NCBI GenBank assembly: GCA_934615635.1
Contig: CAKTTT010000054.1
Span: 1 to 12,410, forward strand
Source: an uncultured Eubacteriales bacterium
GTDB taxonomy: Bacteria; Bacillota; Clostridia; Oscillospirales; Acutalibacteraceae
Direction of reading: 5' to 3'
DNA: 12,410 nucleotides
In this document: one piece after another, positions 1 through 5,862 of the stretch
Position numbering within the stretch: position 1 is the stretch's first letter
Layout: each line of letters begins with the position of its first letter
Notes under the pieces: generated by a model
Told to the model about the DNA's origin: nothing
Database searches by the model: none
The model's input: only the letters and a program-made list of their open reading frames with translations
Program-made: the position numbers and the translations under genes

Positions 1-283
1 GGGCTATACCTATCAGGGGATGCGCCGGCAGGGGGACTATGTACTTTTGCAGGTGCTGCCCAATCCCTATGACGCCCGGCGCTCCATGCTGGTCGTCGGC
101 TACAACAGCAGCGCCCTGCTGAAAAGGCATCTGCTGCTGCGGCGGATCATCCTGCCCACCTACGTCAACGGCATCGATCCTTATTGGAATAATGAAGTCC
201 TGGTTTATACCGGACGATATTGGGCGGTCTATGAGGAGGGGGCGCCTCTGGAGCCTGTGGAGGGAACGACTCTCCAGCCGTGA
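1..283 (+). CDS. C-terminal fragment of an unrecognised protein
   Basis: An open frame enters from the left edge (first full codon at 2) and stops with TGA at 281-283, leaving about 93 residues. The first in-frame ATG, at 20, is probably internal: the frame is open upstream of it and no ribosome binding site precedes it. The fragment mixes beta-prone stretches with aromatic residues: LQVLPNPYD, MLVVGYNSS, ILPTYVNGIDPYWNNE, and a Tyr/Trp-rich end followed by a Pro/Glu-rich tail. The LPNPYD...NSS pattern suggests the last domain of a larger enzyme or extracellular protein. I do not recognise the family and assign no function. A GC-rich hairpin about 40 bases downstream is consistent with this being the true 3' end of a gene. 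Confidence 0.6.
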   Translation, partial: GYTYQGMRRQGDYVLLQVLPNPYDARRSMLVVGYNSSALLKRHLLLRRIILPTYVNGIDPYWNNEVLVYTGRYWAVYEEGAPLEPVEGTTLQP

Positions 284-320
284 CCAGGCGGGGAAAGGGG
301 CAATGCTCCGCTTCATGAAA

Positions 321-362
321 CAAGGCCGGGGAGAGCCGCCGCAGGCGGCTCCCCCGGCCTTG
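321..362 (+). terminator. Probable terminator hairpin after the partial gene
   Basis: CAAGGCCGG at 321-329 pairs with CCGGCCTTG at 354-362, and GCCGCC (335-340) pairs with GGCGGC (344-349) around a GCA loop, with one small bulge in between. The stem is long and very GC-rich. The downstream tract is only moderately T-rich (TTGTTATCCTTT), so termination is likely but not textbook. It lies 38 bases after the stop of the partial gene. Confidence 0.6.
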
Positions 363-968
363 CTGCCGCTTGTTATCCTTTAACATAGAAAAACGAATGG
401 CCCGATGAGGCCCGCCGTATAGGGAGGATGAAAGGAAAATCGATGCGGATTCGGCGCAGTGGCTTTTGCGGGAATGGCTGTATGCAAGCCGTATGCAGAA
501 GCGGCCGTTATGCAGGCGGTCCCAATGGGCCTTTTCCGCCGGCATCCAATGCTGACGGAGCTGTTTTACCTTCCGTGGCGCCGACCGTTTCGTCGCCCTC
601 TTTCCCCATTCGACAGCCGCGCCCGGAGAAGCGCCGGTCACCTGTCAGGCGGATCCGCCCCTCAATGCTGCCGGCGGATTTTGCAAAACGCTGTCTCAGG
701 TCCGCGGTTGCATCGGTGCTGGGGCGGAGAGCTTCCGGTTTATACAGAGGCTTGAACGGGCGCTATAAGAGCTTGCTGCCGGGAAGCGTCTGATGACGCA
801 CGAAAAGCTGTTTCCCTTGCCTCCCTGCTCCGCAGCCCATAAACGGGCGCTTATGCTTTATTCCGAGTCTGTGCTTCTCTTGTTGGCGAATCGATTTGTC
901 ATTGTTTTCAGCCAACGTTTTTTTGCGCAGCGCCTCCGCCGCTGAAGCGGGTGGTTTCCAAACCAGCA
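363..968. other. Long stretch with no convincing gene
   Basis: About 600 bases between two terminators. Open frames exist on both strands (for example 428-793 +), but they are rich in Arg, Pro, Ser and Gly, lack a well-spaced ribosome binding site and show no recognisable motif. TATGCA occurs three times at 481, 492 and 509 within GCCGTATGCAG-like repeats. Near the right end a stem-loop with a T-run (882-924) looks like a + strand terminator with no gene before it. The stretch may hold a decayed gene or a non-coding RNA. Nothing in it can be named from sequence. Confidence 0.5.
882..924 (+). terminator. Orphan terminator-like hairpin
   Basis: GTTGGC (882-887) pairs with GCCAAC (911-916) across a 23-base loop, and a run of seven T follows at 918-924. 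The stem is short for its loop, so this is only a candidate. No coding sequence on the + strand leads into it, so it would end either a non-coding transcript or read-through from the left. Confidence 0.35.
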
Positions 969-1001
969 AAACGGACGCGGCCTTTCCGGCAGCGTCCGTT
1001 T
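969..1001 (-). terminator. Rho-independent terminator of the ABC operon
   Basis: On the minus strand AAACGGACGC (1001-992) pairs perfectly with GCGTCCGTTT (978-969) around a 13-base loop, and the sequence continues with TTGCTGGTTT. It lies about 95 bases after the permease stop codon, the expected place for the end of the GntR-ATPase-permease transcript. Confidence 0.8.
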
Positions 1002-1096
1002 GCGTCATTTCCTGTTTTCGGTCGCCGGACTCGTCTCCCGCATCTTCCCTGCGGCGCCTATCCCCCGCAACTGCGCCTGGGCTCTCTTTCGCCGGT

Positions 1097-1834
1097 TCAG
1101 GCGGTCGCTTTGGCGGGAGCCCGCCGGATGAAAAGCCAGGAGAAGAAGTAGAACAGGACCGCTGCTGCCGCCAGCACCGCCGCCAGGGCGTAGGGGGAGG
1201 AAACCAGAAATTTCAGCGCGGACAGCAGGGCGCGCCACAGGGTGTTCTGAATGCCGGAGGGCAGCAGGCCGAAACCGATGGGAAGGAGGATGAACAGGGT
1301 CACCGGCACGCCGATGGAAACCAGCAGCTTGACAGGCTTGTTCATCCGGTAATAGGCGCCGCCGATGAAATAGCCGAACAGGCCGGTCAGCAGCTTGAGG
1401 GTGATCGAGCAGACGGTCAGCGCCACAAAGGAAAGAACGCCGCCCTTTTCCGCGGTATATTGCTGGTAAATGTAGGGCAGGAGCTCATCGGTCGGGACGA
1501 GGACAAGGCCGAAAAGCCCGCTCAACAGGACATCCGCGACCGAAACAATGACCGCGAACGCCAGCATGAAGAGGCCGAAGCCCCAGAATACCGACCGGCG
1601 GGACACGCCGTTTGCCAGGCCGAAGCGCAGGCTCTGGGAAAAGAGGACGATGCCCACCACAAACAGCATCACCGTGGAGGATATGGTGACGCCGTTGATG
1701 TGAATGTCGCTGAAGGAGGCGATGGCCACCAGAATCACCGTCAGCACACAAACCGCCATCATGACCCCGTAGACGACGAGCAGGGAAAGCCAGCTATTCT
1801 GCCAGTTCCACCGCAGCATTTGCTTGATTTTCAT
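1097..1834 (-). CDS. ABC transporter permease, six-helix
   Basis: A 245-residue hydrophobic protein, probably the membrane half of an ABC exporter built with the ATPase encoded just upstream. Predicted transmembrane segments lie near residues 16-41, 52-72, 82-114 (possibly two), 132-160, 168-190 and 213-236. The start of the chain is basic (KIKQMLRWNW), and the end is basic (RRAPAKATA) and probably cytoplasmic. The ATG at 1834 follows an AAGGATAGGA ribosome binding site with good spacing. A 77-base spacer separates it from the ATPase stop. Family knowledge: GntR/YtrA-linked systems with one ATPase and one permease are common in Firmicutes and often respond to cell-envelope stress or lipid-II-binding antibiotics. 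The substrate here is unknown. Function as a permease is well supported by topology and context; specificity is not. Confidence 0.85.
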   Translation of the reverse strand: MKIKQMLRWNWQNSWLSLLVVYGVMMAVCVLTVILVAIASFSDIHINGVTISSTVMLFVVGIVLFSQSLRFGLANGVSRRSVFWGFGLFMLAFAVIVSVADVLLSGLFGLVLVPTDELLPYIYQQYTAEKGGVLSFVALTVCSITLKLLTGLFGYFIGGAYYRMNKPVKLLVSIGVPVTLFILLPIGFGLLPSGIQNTLWRALLSALKFLVSSPYALAAVLAAAAVLFYFFSWLFIRRAPAKATA

Positions 1835-1900
1835 AGTAAAATCCTATCCTTTCCGGGCGCCGCGTTCCATACCGGCCGCGTCGCCTGTCTGCAATTCAGG

Positions 1901-1919
1901 ACGCCTGTCCGTCAGGCGT
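1901..1919 (-). other. Hairpin around the ATPase stop codon
   Basis: ACGCCTG (1901-1907) and CAGGCGT (1913-1919) are perfect complements around a five-base loop. The ATPase TGA (1914-1912) lies at the loop/stem edge. There is no T-run, so it is not a standard terminator. It may stabilise or process the operon mRNA at this junction. Confidence 0.5.
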
Positions 1920-2757
1920 TGGTCAGTCGGATGAACAGCTTCTGGAGATCCAGCCGGGAGAGCTCCAGCTCCTCGGGAACGTTTTCCGCCTTGCCCAGAA
2001 TACAAGCGGTTTTCAGCCCGCCCAGGGTTTCCACGTCCAGCACCTCCCGGCCGGCGCAGAAGGCATCCACGGCGGCGGCCTTGCCGGATACCGCGTACCC
2101 CATCGCCTTTACTTCTTCCGTTGGCTTATCCAGCAGAATCCGGCCCTTTTTGATGATGACCACCTGCTCCACGATGTCGGCGATCTCCTCAATGAGATGG
2201 GTGGAGATGATCACCGTCCGGGGGCGGGCGGCGTAGTTTTCGATCAGCCGGCGGTAAAACAGCTCCCGGTGATTGGCGTCCAGCCCCAGCACCGGCTCGT
2301 CGAAGATCACATAAGGCGCGGGGCAGGCCAGGGCGGCGATAAGCTTGGAGATGGTGAGATAGCCGGTGGACAGGCCCCGCAGCTTTTTCCTGACCTCCAG
2401 GCCGAATTCCCCGGCCAGCCGTTCGGCGTATTCCTGGTCAAAGCCGGGATAAAAGTCTGCTGTCCAGCGAAACATCTGCCGCACCGTGGTGGAGTCGGGA
2501 AGATAGTTCTTTTCTCCCATGCAGAAAATTTTACCCTGGGCGCGGTCGTTTTCCATGGCGGGTTCCCCGTCGATGAGAACCTCGCCCATTTCAGGGAACA
2601 GGCGGTTGGTCACCGCGTTCATCAGGGTGGATTTACCCGCGCCGTTGCGGCCCAGCAGACCGTAGATGCGGTTTTCCCCGAAGGCGACCGAAACATTGTC
2701 CAGGGCCACCGTTTCCCCGAAACGGACGGTCAGATCCTTTACCGTGATAGCGTTCAT
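1912..2757 (-). CDS. ABC transporter ATP-binding protein
   Basis: ATPase subunit (281 residues) expected to drive the neighbouring permease. It shows Walker A GRNGAGKST at residues 36-44, Walker B YVIFDEP near 149-155 (D153, catalytic E154), D-loop GLDANH, and switch histidine H187 in ISTHL. The signature, normally LSGGQ, reads LSTGY (129-133), and the Q-loop region reads CMGEKNYLPD with no evident Gln. A C-terminal extension of about 70 residues follows the nucleotide-binding domain. I chose the ATG at 2757 because AAAGGAAG lies about nine bases before it. An upstream in-frame ATG at 2778 would add seven residues (MERKKHA) but has a poorer ribosome binding site. The gene follows the GntR regulator by 55 bases and precedes the permease by 77. 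Role as an ABC ATPase is near certain; the cargo is unknown. Confidence 0.95.
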   Translation of the reverse strand: MNAITVKDLTVRFGETVALDNVSVAFGENRIYGLLGRNGAGKSTLMNAVTNRLFPEMGEVLIDGEPAMENDRAQGKIFCMGEKNYLPDSTTVRQMFRWTADFYPGFDQEYAERLAGEFGLEVRKKLRGLSTGYLTISKLIAALACPAPYVIFDEPVLGLDANHRELFYRRLIENYAARPRTVIISTHLIEEIADIVEQVVIIKKGRILLDKPTEEVKAMGYAVSGKAAAVDAFCAGREVLDVETLGGLKTACILGKAENVPEELELSRLDLQKLFIRLTNA

Positions 2758-2786
2758 AGCGTGTTTCTTCCTTTCCATACTTCACA

Positions 2787-2823
2787 GGCCTCGCAGGAGG
2801 CCGCCGGGGAGATCATTCCCCGG
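2787..2823 (-). other. Tandem hairpins between regulator and ATPase genes
   Basis: Two perfect stem-loops sit side by side: GGCCTC (2787-2792) with GAGGCC (2797-2802), and CCGGGGA (2804-2810) with TCCCCGG (2817-2823). The regulator stop codon (2815-2813) lies in the loop of the second. No T-run follows, so they are probably not full terminators. They could set relative expression or mRNA stability in the operon. Confidence 0.5.
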
Positions 2824-3184
2824 ATTGTCCGCTTTCGATCAGGCGGATCAGCTCCTCCTTGTCGATGCCCAGCTTACCCGCCTCCTCCAATAGGCTGACG
2901 ATATACGTTTCATAAAACATCCGGCGGCGTTTTTCCCGTATCTGCTCCGGCGCTCCGGCGCGCACAAACATACCTAAACCCCGTTTCTTGTACAGCACGC
3001 CCTCGTCCGTCAGCAGGGCCATACCCTTGAGCACGGTGGCCGGATTGATCCGGTAGGTGGCCGAGATTTCCGTGGTGGAGGGCACCTGCGATTCCTGCGG
3101 GAAGGCTCCCGACAGGATAGCATCCTCCATTTCCTCTGCAATCTGGATATAAATGGGGGTTTCGCTGTCGAAATCGATTCTCAC
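2813..3184 (-). CDS. GntR-family (YtrA-type) transcriptional regulator
   Basis: A short regulator (123 residues from the chosen start) with an N-terminal winged helix-turn-helix and no large effector domain, the build of the YtrA subfamily. Family-typical stretches are TPIYIQIAEEMEDAILSG, then SQVPSTTEISATYRINPATV with the recognition helix, then GVLYKKRGLGMFV. The tail (EKRRRMFYETYIVSLLEEA onward) is a helical dimerisation segment. I chose GTG at 3184 because GGTGAGG lies just before it, although the spacing is tight. A TTG at 3208 is in frame but has no ribosome binding site and is itself part of a TTGACA string. The gene is first in an operon with the ATPase and permease. An inverted repeat over its promoter suggests autorepression. 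The inducer is unknown. Confidence 0.9.
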   Translation of the reverse strand: MRIDFDSETPIYIQIAEEMEDAILSGAFPQESQVPSTTEISATYRINPATVLKGMALLTDEGVLYKKRGLGMFVRAGAPEQIREKRRRMFYETYIVSLLEEAGKLGIDKEELIRLIESGQSGE

Positions 3185-3211
3185 GTCCTCACCGTCCGTT
3201 CGTGTCAAGTG

Positions 3212-3233
3212 GTTAACTACTTGTGTAACTAAC
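3212..3233 (-). promoter_or_regulatory. Probable GntR operator (inverted repeat)
   Basis: GTTAACTAC (3212-3220) and GTAACTAAC (3225-3233) form an inverted repeat with seven of nine positions matched around TTGT. It lies immediately downstream of the -10 box of the regulator's own promoter, over the likely transcription start, which suits autorepression by a YtrA-type dimer. Binding is inferred. Confidence 0.6.
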
Positions 3234-3260
3234 TATATCACCGGAAATCCGATTTGTCAA
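3232..3260 (-). promoter_or_regulatory. Sigma-A-type promoter of the GntR-ABC operon
   Basis: Reading the minus strand, a consensus -35 TTGACA (3260-3255) is followed after exactly 17 bases by -10 TATAGT (3237-3232). It lies about 50 bases before the GntR start codon. Confidence 0.8.
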
Positions 3261-3261
3261 G

Positions 3262-3661
3262 GAGAAAAGAGGGCCGGCGATATATTTTTTCGGCTGGTTG
3301 ATTTTTTGGGGGCTGCGCGGATCCGCGGAGGAAAGGGAGGAGGGTGGTTTTCTCAGCGAGATTTCCATCCGCGGAGGCGTTTGCGGGGAAAGAAGCGGGA
3401 GAGGGACTCAAGACGAGGGGACGTATTTTTAAATGGGAAAAAGAGCGAACCACAACCGCGGACAAAGCGGGGGCGTCTTCAAGGAGGATACCCCGGCCGC
3501 TTGATCTACCGCCCCTTAGGGGATGTGTCCCGCCGTTCAGCTATTTCACGGTTCCTCGATCCTTGGGGTCAAGGCGGACGGAGGCTCTGGCCCAACGGGA
3601 GCGCCTGCTATGAAAAAGGGAGACGCTGCATTTGCCGAGCCGTGGCAACGAGGTATTTATC
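3262..3661. other. Intergenic stretch with no recognised gene
   Basis: About 400 bases between the GntR promoter and the promoter of the small membrane protein. The left part is T-run and purine-rich on +, with ATCCGCGGAGG repeated at 3321-3331 and 3367-3377. The right part has small hairpins, such as CCCC-TTA-GGGG around 3512-3522 and CCTTG-GGGT-CAAGG near 3562. Open frames here are rich in Arg and Gly and lack motifs. I found no match to a riboswitch or tRNA consensus that I know. Confidence 0.45.
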
Positions 3662-3704
3662 AAGCGGCTGGGCCATTGTGTTCCAGCCGCTTATGTGATA
3701 TATT
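3662..3704 (+). promoter_or_regulatory. Promoter with overlapping perfect inverted repeat
   Basis: A -35-like TTGTGT (3676-3681) and a -10 TATATT (3699-3704) are separated by 17 bases. A perfect 10-base inverted repeat, AAGCGGCTGG (3662-3671) and CCAGCCGCTT (3683-3692), straddles the -35 and fills the spacer, where a bound protein would block polymerase. The small membrane protein gene starts 36 bases after the -10. Promoter and operator roles are inferred from position. Confidence 0.5.
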
Positions 3705-3740
3705 GCAGGTGATGAGTATTATAGGATAGGGGAGATAGAG

Positions 3741-3965
3741 ATGAAAAGGGCTTTGTTATCGGTTGTATTCTTTATCGTCAGTTTTGCAGCGGCCTATCTC
3801 ATCATGTGTTATCTGCCGTGTATGCGAATCAGGCTGGCGGCGGAGCCAATGGAGTATTTTGTGGAGAGCATAAAGCACAACATGGGAATTAAAATTCTTG
3901 TTTCTTCCCTTTGCGGATTATTGATCTGTTCTGTTCCCATGGCGCTTGCTAAACGGACAAAATGA
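3741..3965 (+). CDS. Small two-helix membrane protein, unknown function
   Basis: A 74-residue protein starting at ATG 3741 with a good ribosome binding site (GGGGAG, six bases of spacing). It has two predicted transmembrane segments, residues 4-25 and 50-69. Basic residues at both ends (MKR and KRTK) suggest both termini are cytoplasmic, with an outside loop holding E35, E39 and E42. Four cysteines (C23, C27, C58, C63) lie in or near the helices. Its codons are visibly more AT-rich than those of its neighbours (TTG, TTA, ATT, CTT), which hints at a different history. It has its own promoter candidate and terminator, so it appears to be a single-gene transcript. I do not recognise the family. 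Reality of the gene is supported by start signal, composition and flanking signals. Confidence 0.75.
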   Translation: MKRALLSVVFFIVSFAAAYLIMCYLPCMRIRLAAEPMEYFVESIKHNMGIKILVSSLCGLLICSVPMALAKRTK

Positions 3966-4013
3966 GCACCCTCCCGCCCGCAGGATACGCATCCGGACGG
4001 CGTCAAATAAACC

Positions 4014-4050
4014 AAAACGGGTACAGCCGATATAAGGCTGTACCCGTTTT
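4014..4050 (+). terminator. Perfect bidirectional terminator hairpin
   Basis: A perfect 15-base stem, AAAACGGGTACAGCC (4014-4028) and GGCTGTACCCGTTTT (4036-4050), encloses a seven-base loop. T-rich tails exist in both directions (CGTTTTGAT on +, GTTTTGGTTT on -). It ends the small membrane protein transcript and can also stop the converging redox operon, whose last gene ends about 145 bases away. Confidence 0.9.
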
Positions 4051-4193
4051 GATAACCTTCCTTGCGGAACCGCATCGATTTGGCGGGCCCTCTGAAAAGC
4101 CCTTTGCGGGAGGATATATGACGGTCTGCCCGCCGTCTGCCAGAAAGGCGGGAAAGCGTTTGTTCGCTCTGCGCCCTGCCGGGAGGGAGCTGC

Positions 4194-4571
4194 TTAGAGC
4201 TTATCCATATTCCGGGTAGCCACCACATCCGCGCCGGTGGCCAGCAGATCCCGTATAATCACGTCCCCCAAGCTGACGGGCGCCTTCAGACGGACGGCCG
4301 CCAGGACGGCCATGGCGTCGGCCAGCCGATCCTTGGGGATGGGAAGGGTGGTTTTGACCGGCAGCCGGGAATGAATCCCGCCGGCAATGGCCACGGTGGA
4401 GGTCAGCACCCGGGTGGGATGGGTGCATTCCGCCGCGGCATAGGCCTCCCCGCGGGAACAGGCGTTGCCGGCGACCCGCCATCCGTCCCCCTCCGGCTCC
4501 GCCGTCAGGCGGCAGCCCTTGGGGCAGACGATGCAGATCATCCGCCTTTTGCCGTTATCCTCAATCGTCAT
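4194..4571 (-). CDS. DUF1667-family cysteine-motif protein
   Basis: A 125-residue soluble protein with an N-terminal metal-site pattern C13-x2-C16-x3-C20-x17-C38 (ICIVCPKGCRL ... GNACSRG), followed by THPTRVLTSTVAI and KTTLPIPKDRL, which I associate with DUF1667. The four cysteines probably hold an iron-sulfur cluster or another metal; this is inferred. In Clostridia this family commonly lies beside a GlpA-like FAD protein and a second FAD/NAD oxidoreductase, as here, and may serve as an electron-transfer or assembly subunit in the place of GlpC. The ATG at 4571 follows GGAGGAAGGGGG with eight bases of spacing and overlaps the upstream gene by 11 bases, so translation is probably coupled. A shorter start at 4541 (MICIVC) is possible but has no spacing from its purine tract. 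Confidence 0.85.
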   Translation of the reverse strand: MTIEDNGKRRMICIVCPKGCRLTAEPEGDGWRVAGNACSRGEAYAAAECTHPTRVLTSTVAIAGGIHSRLPVKTTLPIPKDRLADAMAVLAAVRLKAPVSLGDVIIRDLLATGADVVATRNMDKL

Positions 4572-5862
4572 GCCGTTCGCCCCCTTCCTCCACCCGGATC
4601 CGGATTTCTCCTGCCCCGGCGGTCATGGCCTCCCGTAGGGGACCGGCGGGCAGGGAAAGCTGCTCCATTTCCCCGGGAGCCAGCCGCTCCTTCCGGCGGC
4701 GCAGCAGCTCCCGTGCGTCCGCCTCCACGATCAGGGCCGCGTCCTTGAGAGGGCGCCGCACCCGGAAAAAGATCTGTACCGATTTTTCCAGCCGGCCGGG
4801 CCGTATCCGCTGGGGGAGGGTGTAGCCGATATCCGCTCCAGGCGTCACCTCCAGATAAGGGCCGGCGTCCTCGCCCCCTTCCCGGATATAAGCGGCGGCC
4901 GCCCGGCCCGCCAGCTCGCTTTCCCGGGTGACGAAGTCCACCAGGTCATGGACGTGGGCTACATTGCCGCAGGCGAACACCCCCGGCAGGGAGGTCATGC
5001 GGTCTTCGAAAACCACAGGGCCGCTGGTGCGGGGATCAATGGCGGCCCCTGCCTGGCGGGAAAGCTCGTTTTCCGGGATCAGCCCCACGGACAGCAGCAC
5101 GGTGTCGCAGTCCCAGGTGATTTCGGTGCCGGGAATGGGCCGCCGGTTTTCGTCCACGGCGGCGGCGGTCACCTGCTCCACCCGGTCCCGGCCCTTGATG
5201 CTGGTGAGGGTGTGGGAGAGCAGCAGGGGGATGCCGAAATCCTCCAGACATTGGGTGATGTTGCGCTGCAGCCCGCCGGAATAGGGCATCAGCTCCACGC
5301 AGGCCAGCACCTTGGCCCCTTCCAGTGTCAGCCGCCGGGCCATGATCAGACCGATGTCGCCGGAACCCAGGATCACCACCCGGCGTCCCACCATGCAGCC
5401 CTCCATATTGATGTACCGCTGGGCGCTGCCGGCGGTGAACACCCCGGCAGGCCGGTCTCCCGGCACCGCGATGGCGCCCCGCGTCCGTTCCCGGCAGCCC
5501 ATGGCGAGGATCACCGCCCCCGCCTGGATCGCCCGGTAGCCGTCCCGGGGATTCACTGTGTGGAGGATGCGGCCGGGGGAGAGATCCAGCACCATGGTGT
5601 CGGTGCGGATTTCCACCCCCGCCGCCTCCGCTTTTTGGATAAAGCGGGCGGCGTATTCCGGCCCGGTCAGCTCCTCCTTGAAGTAGTGGAGGCCGAAGCC
5701 GTTGTGGATGCATTGGTTGAGGATACCGCCGGGCTCGACGTCCCGCTCCAGCACCACGACGCGGGAGCAGCCCGCTTCCCGGGCCGCGGCCGCCGCCGCC
5801 AGCCCCGCCGGGCCGCCGCCGATTACCGCCAGATCGATCTTTTCCTGCGCTGTCCCGCTCAT
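4561..5862 (-). CDS. FAD/NAD(P)-dependent oxidoreductase of the GlpA-like module
   Basis: A 433-residue flavoprotein of the pyridine-nucleotide-disulfide oxidoreductase fold. Residues 10-21 contain the FAD dinucleotide motif AVIGGGPAGL. VVILGSGDIGL (162-172) is the second Rossmann motif, for NAD(P). GVFACGNVAHVHD (294-306) is the C-terminal FAD contact region. No redox CxxC is evident in the N-terminal active-site position, so it is not a classical disulfide reductase. I chose ATG 5862 because GGGAGG lies nine bases before it and it overlaps the upstream stop as ATGA. The longer open frame to 5955 lies wholly inside the upstream gene. Together with its neighbours it likely passes electrons between the GlpA-like flavin and NAD or another carrier. 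The exact partner and direction are inferred from context. Confidence 0.9.
   Translation of the reverse strand: MSGTAQEKIDLAVIGGGPAGLAAAAAAREAGCSRVVVLERDVEPGGILNQCIHNGFGLHYFKEELTGPEYAARFIQKAEAAGVEIRTDTMVLDLSPGRILHTVNPRDGYRAIQAGAVILAMGCRERTRGAIAVPGDRPAGVFTAGSAQRYINMEGCMVGRRVVILGSGDIGLIMARRLTLEGAKVLACVELMPYSGGLQRNITQCLEDFGIPLLLSHTLTSIKGRDRVEQVTAAAVDENRRPIPGTEITWDCDTVLLSVGLIPENELSRQAGAAIDPRTSGPVVFEDRMTSLPGVFACGNVAHVHDLVDFVTRESELAGRAAAAYIREGGEDAGPYLEVTPGADIGYTLPQRIRPGRLEKSVQIFFRVRRPLKDAALIVEADARELLRRRKERLAPGEMEQLSLPAGPLREAMTAGAGEIRIRVEEGGERHDD

Noticed and set aside
428..793. Possible 121-residue protein on +
   Set aside because: Arg/Pro/Ser-rich, ribosome binding site too close to the start, overlapping frames equally open, no motif.
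763..1008. Possible 81-residue protein on -
   Set aside because: It starts inside the ABC operon terminator hairpin and has no convincing ribosome binding site.
896..2236. A 446-codon open frame on + across the permease and ATPase genes
   Set aside because: It is antisense to two well-supported genes, is rich in Gly, Gln, His and Arg as expected of an antisense frame in GC-rich DNA, and has no motif or ribosome binding site.
3185..3208. TTG start for the GntR regulator adding eight residues
   Set aside because: No ribosome binding site precedes it, and the added residues are not typical of YtrA-type proteins.
3548..3565. T-loop-like GGTTCCTCGATCC suggesting a tRNA
   Set aside because: No acceptor, D or anticodon arms fit around it.
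4129..4152. CCCGCC/GGCGGG hairpin as the redox operon terminator
   Set aside because: Short stem with a large loop and no T-run; the perfect hairpin at 4014-4050 is a better candidate.
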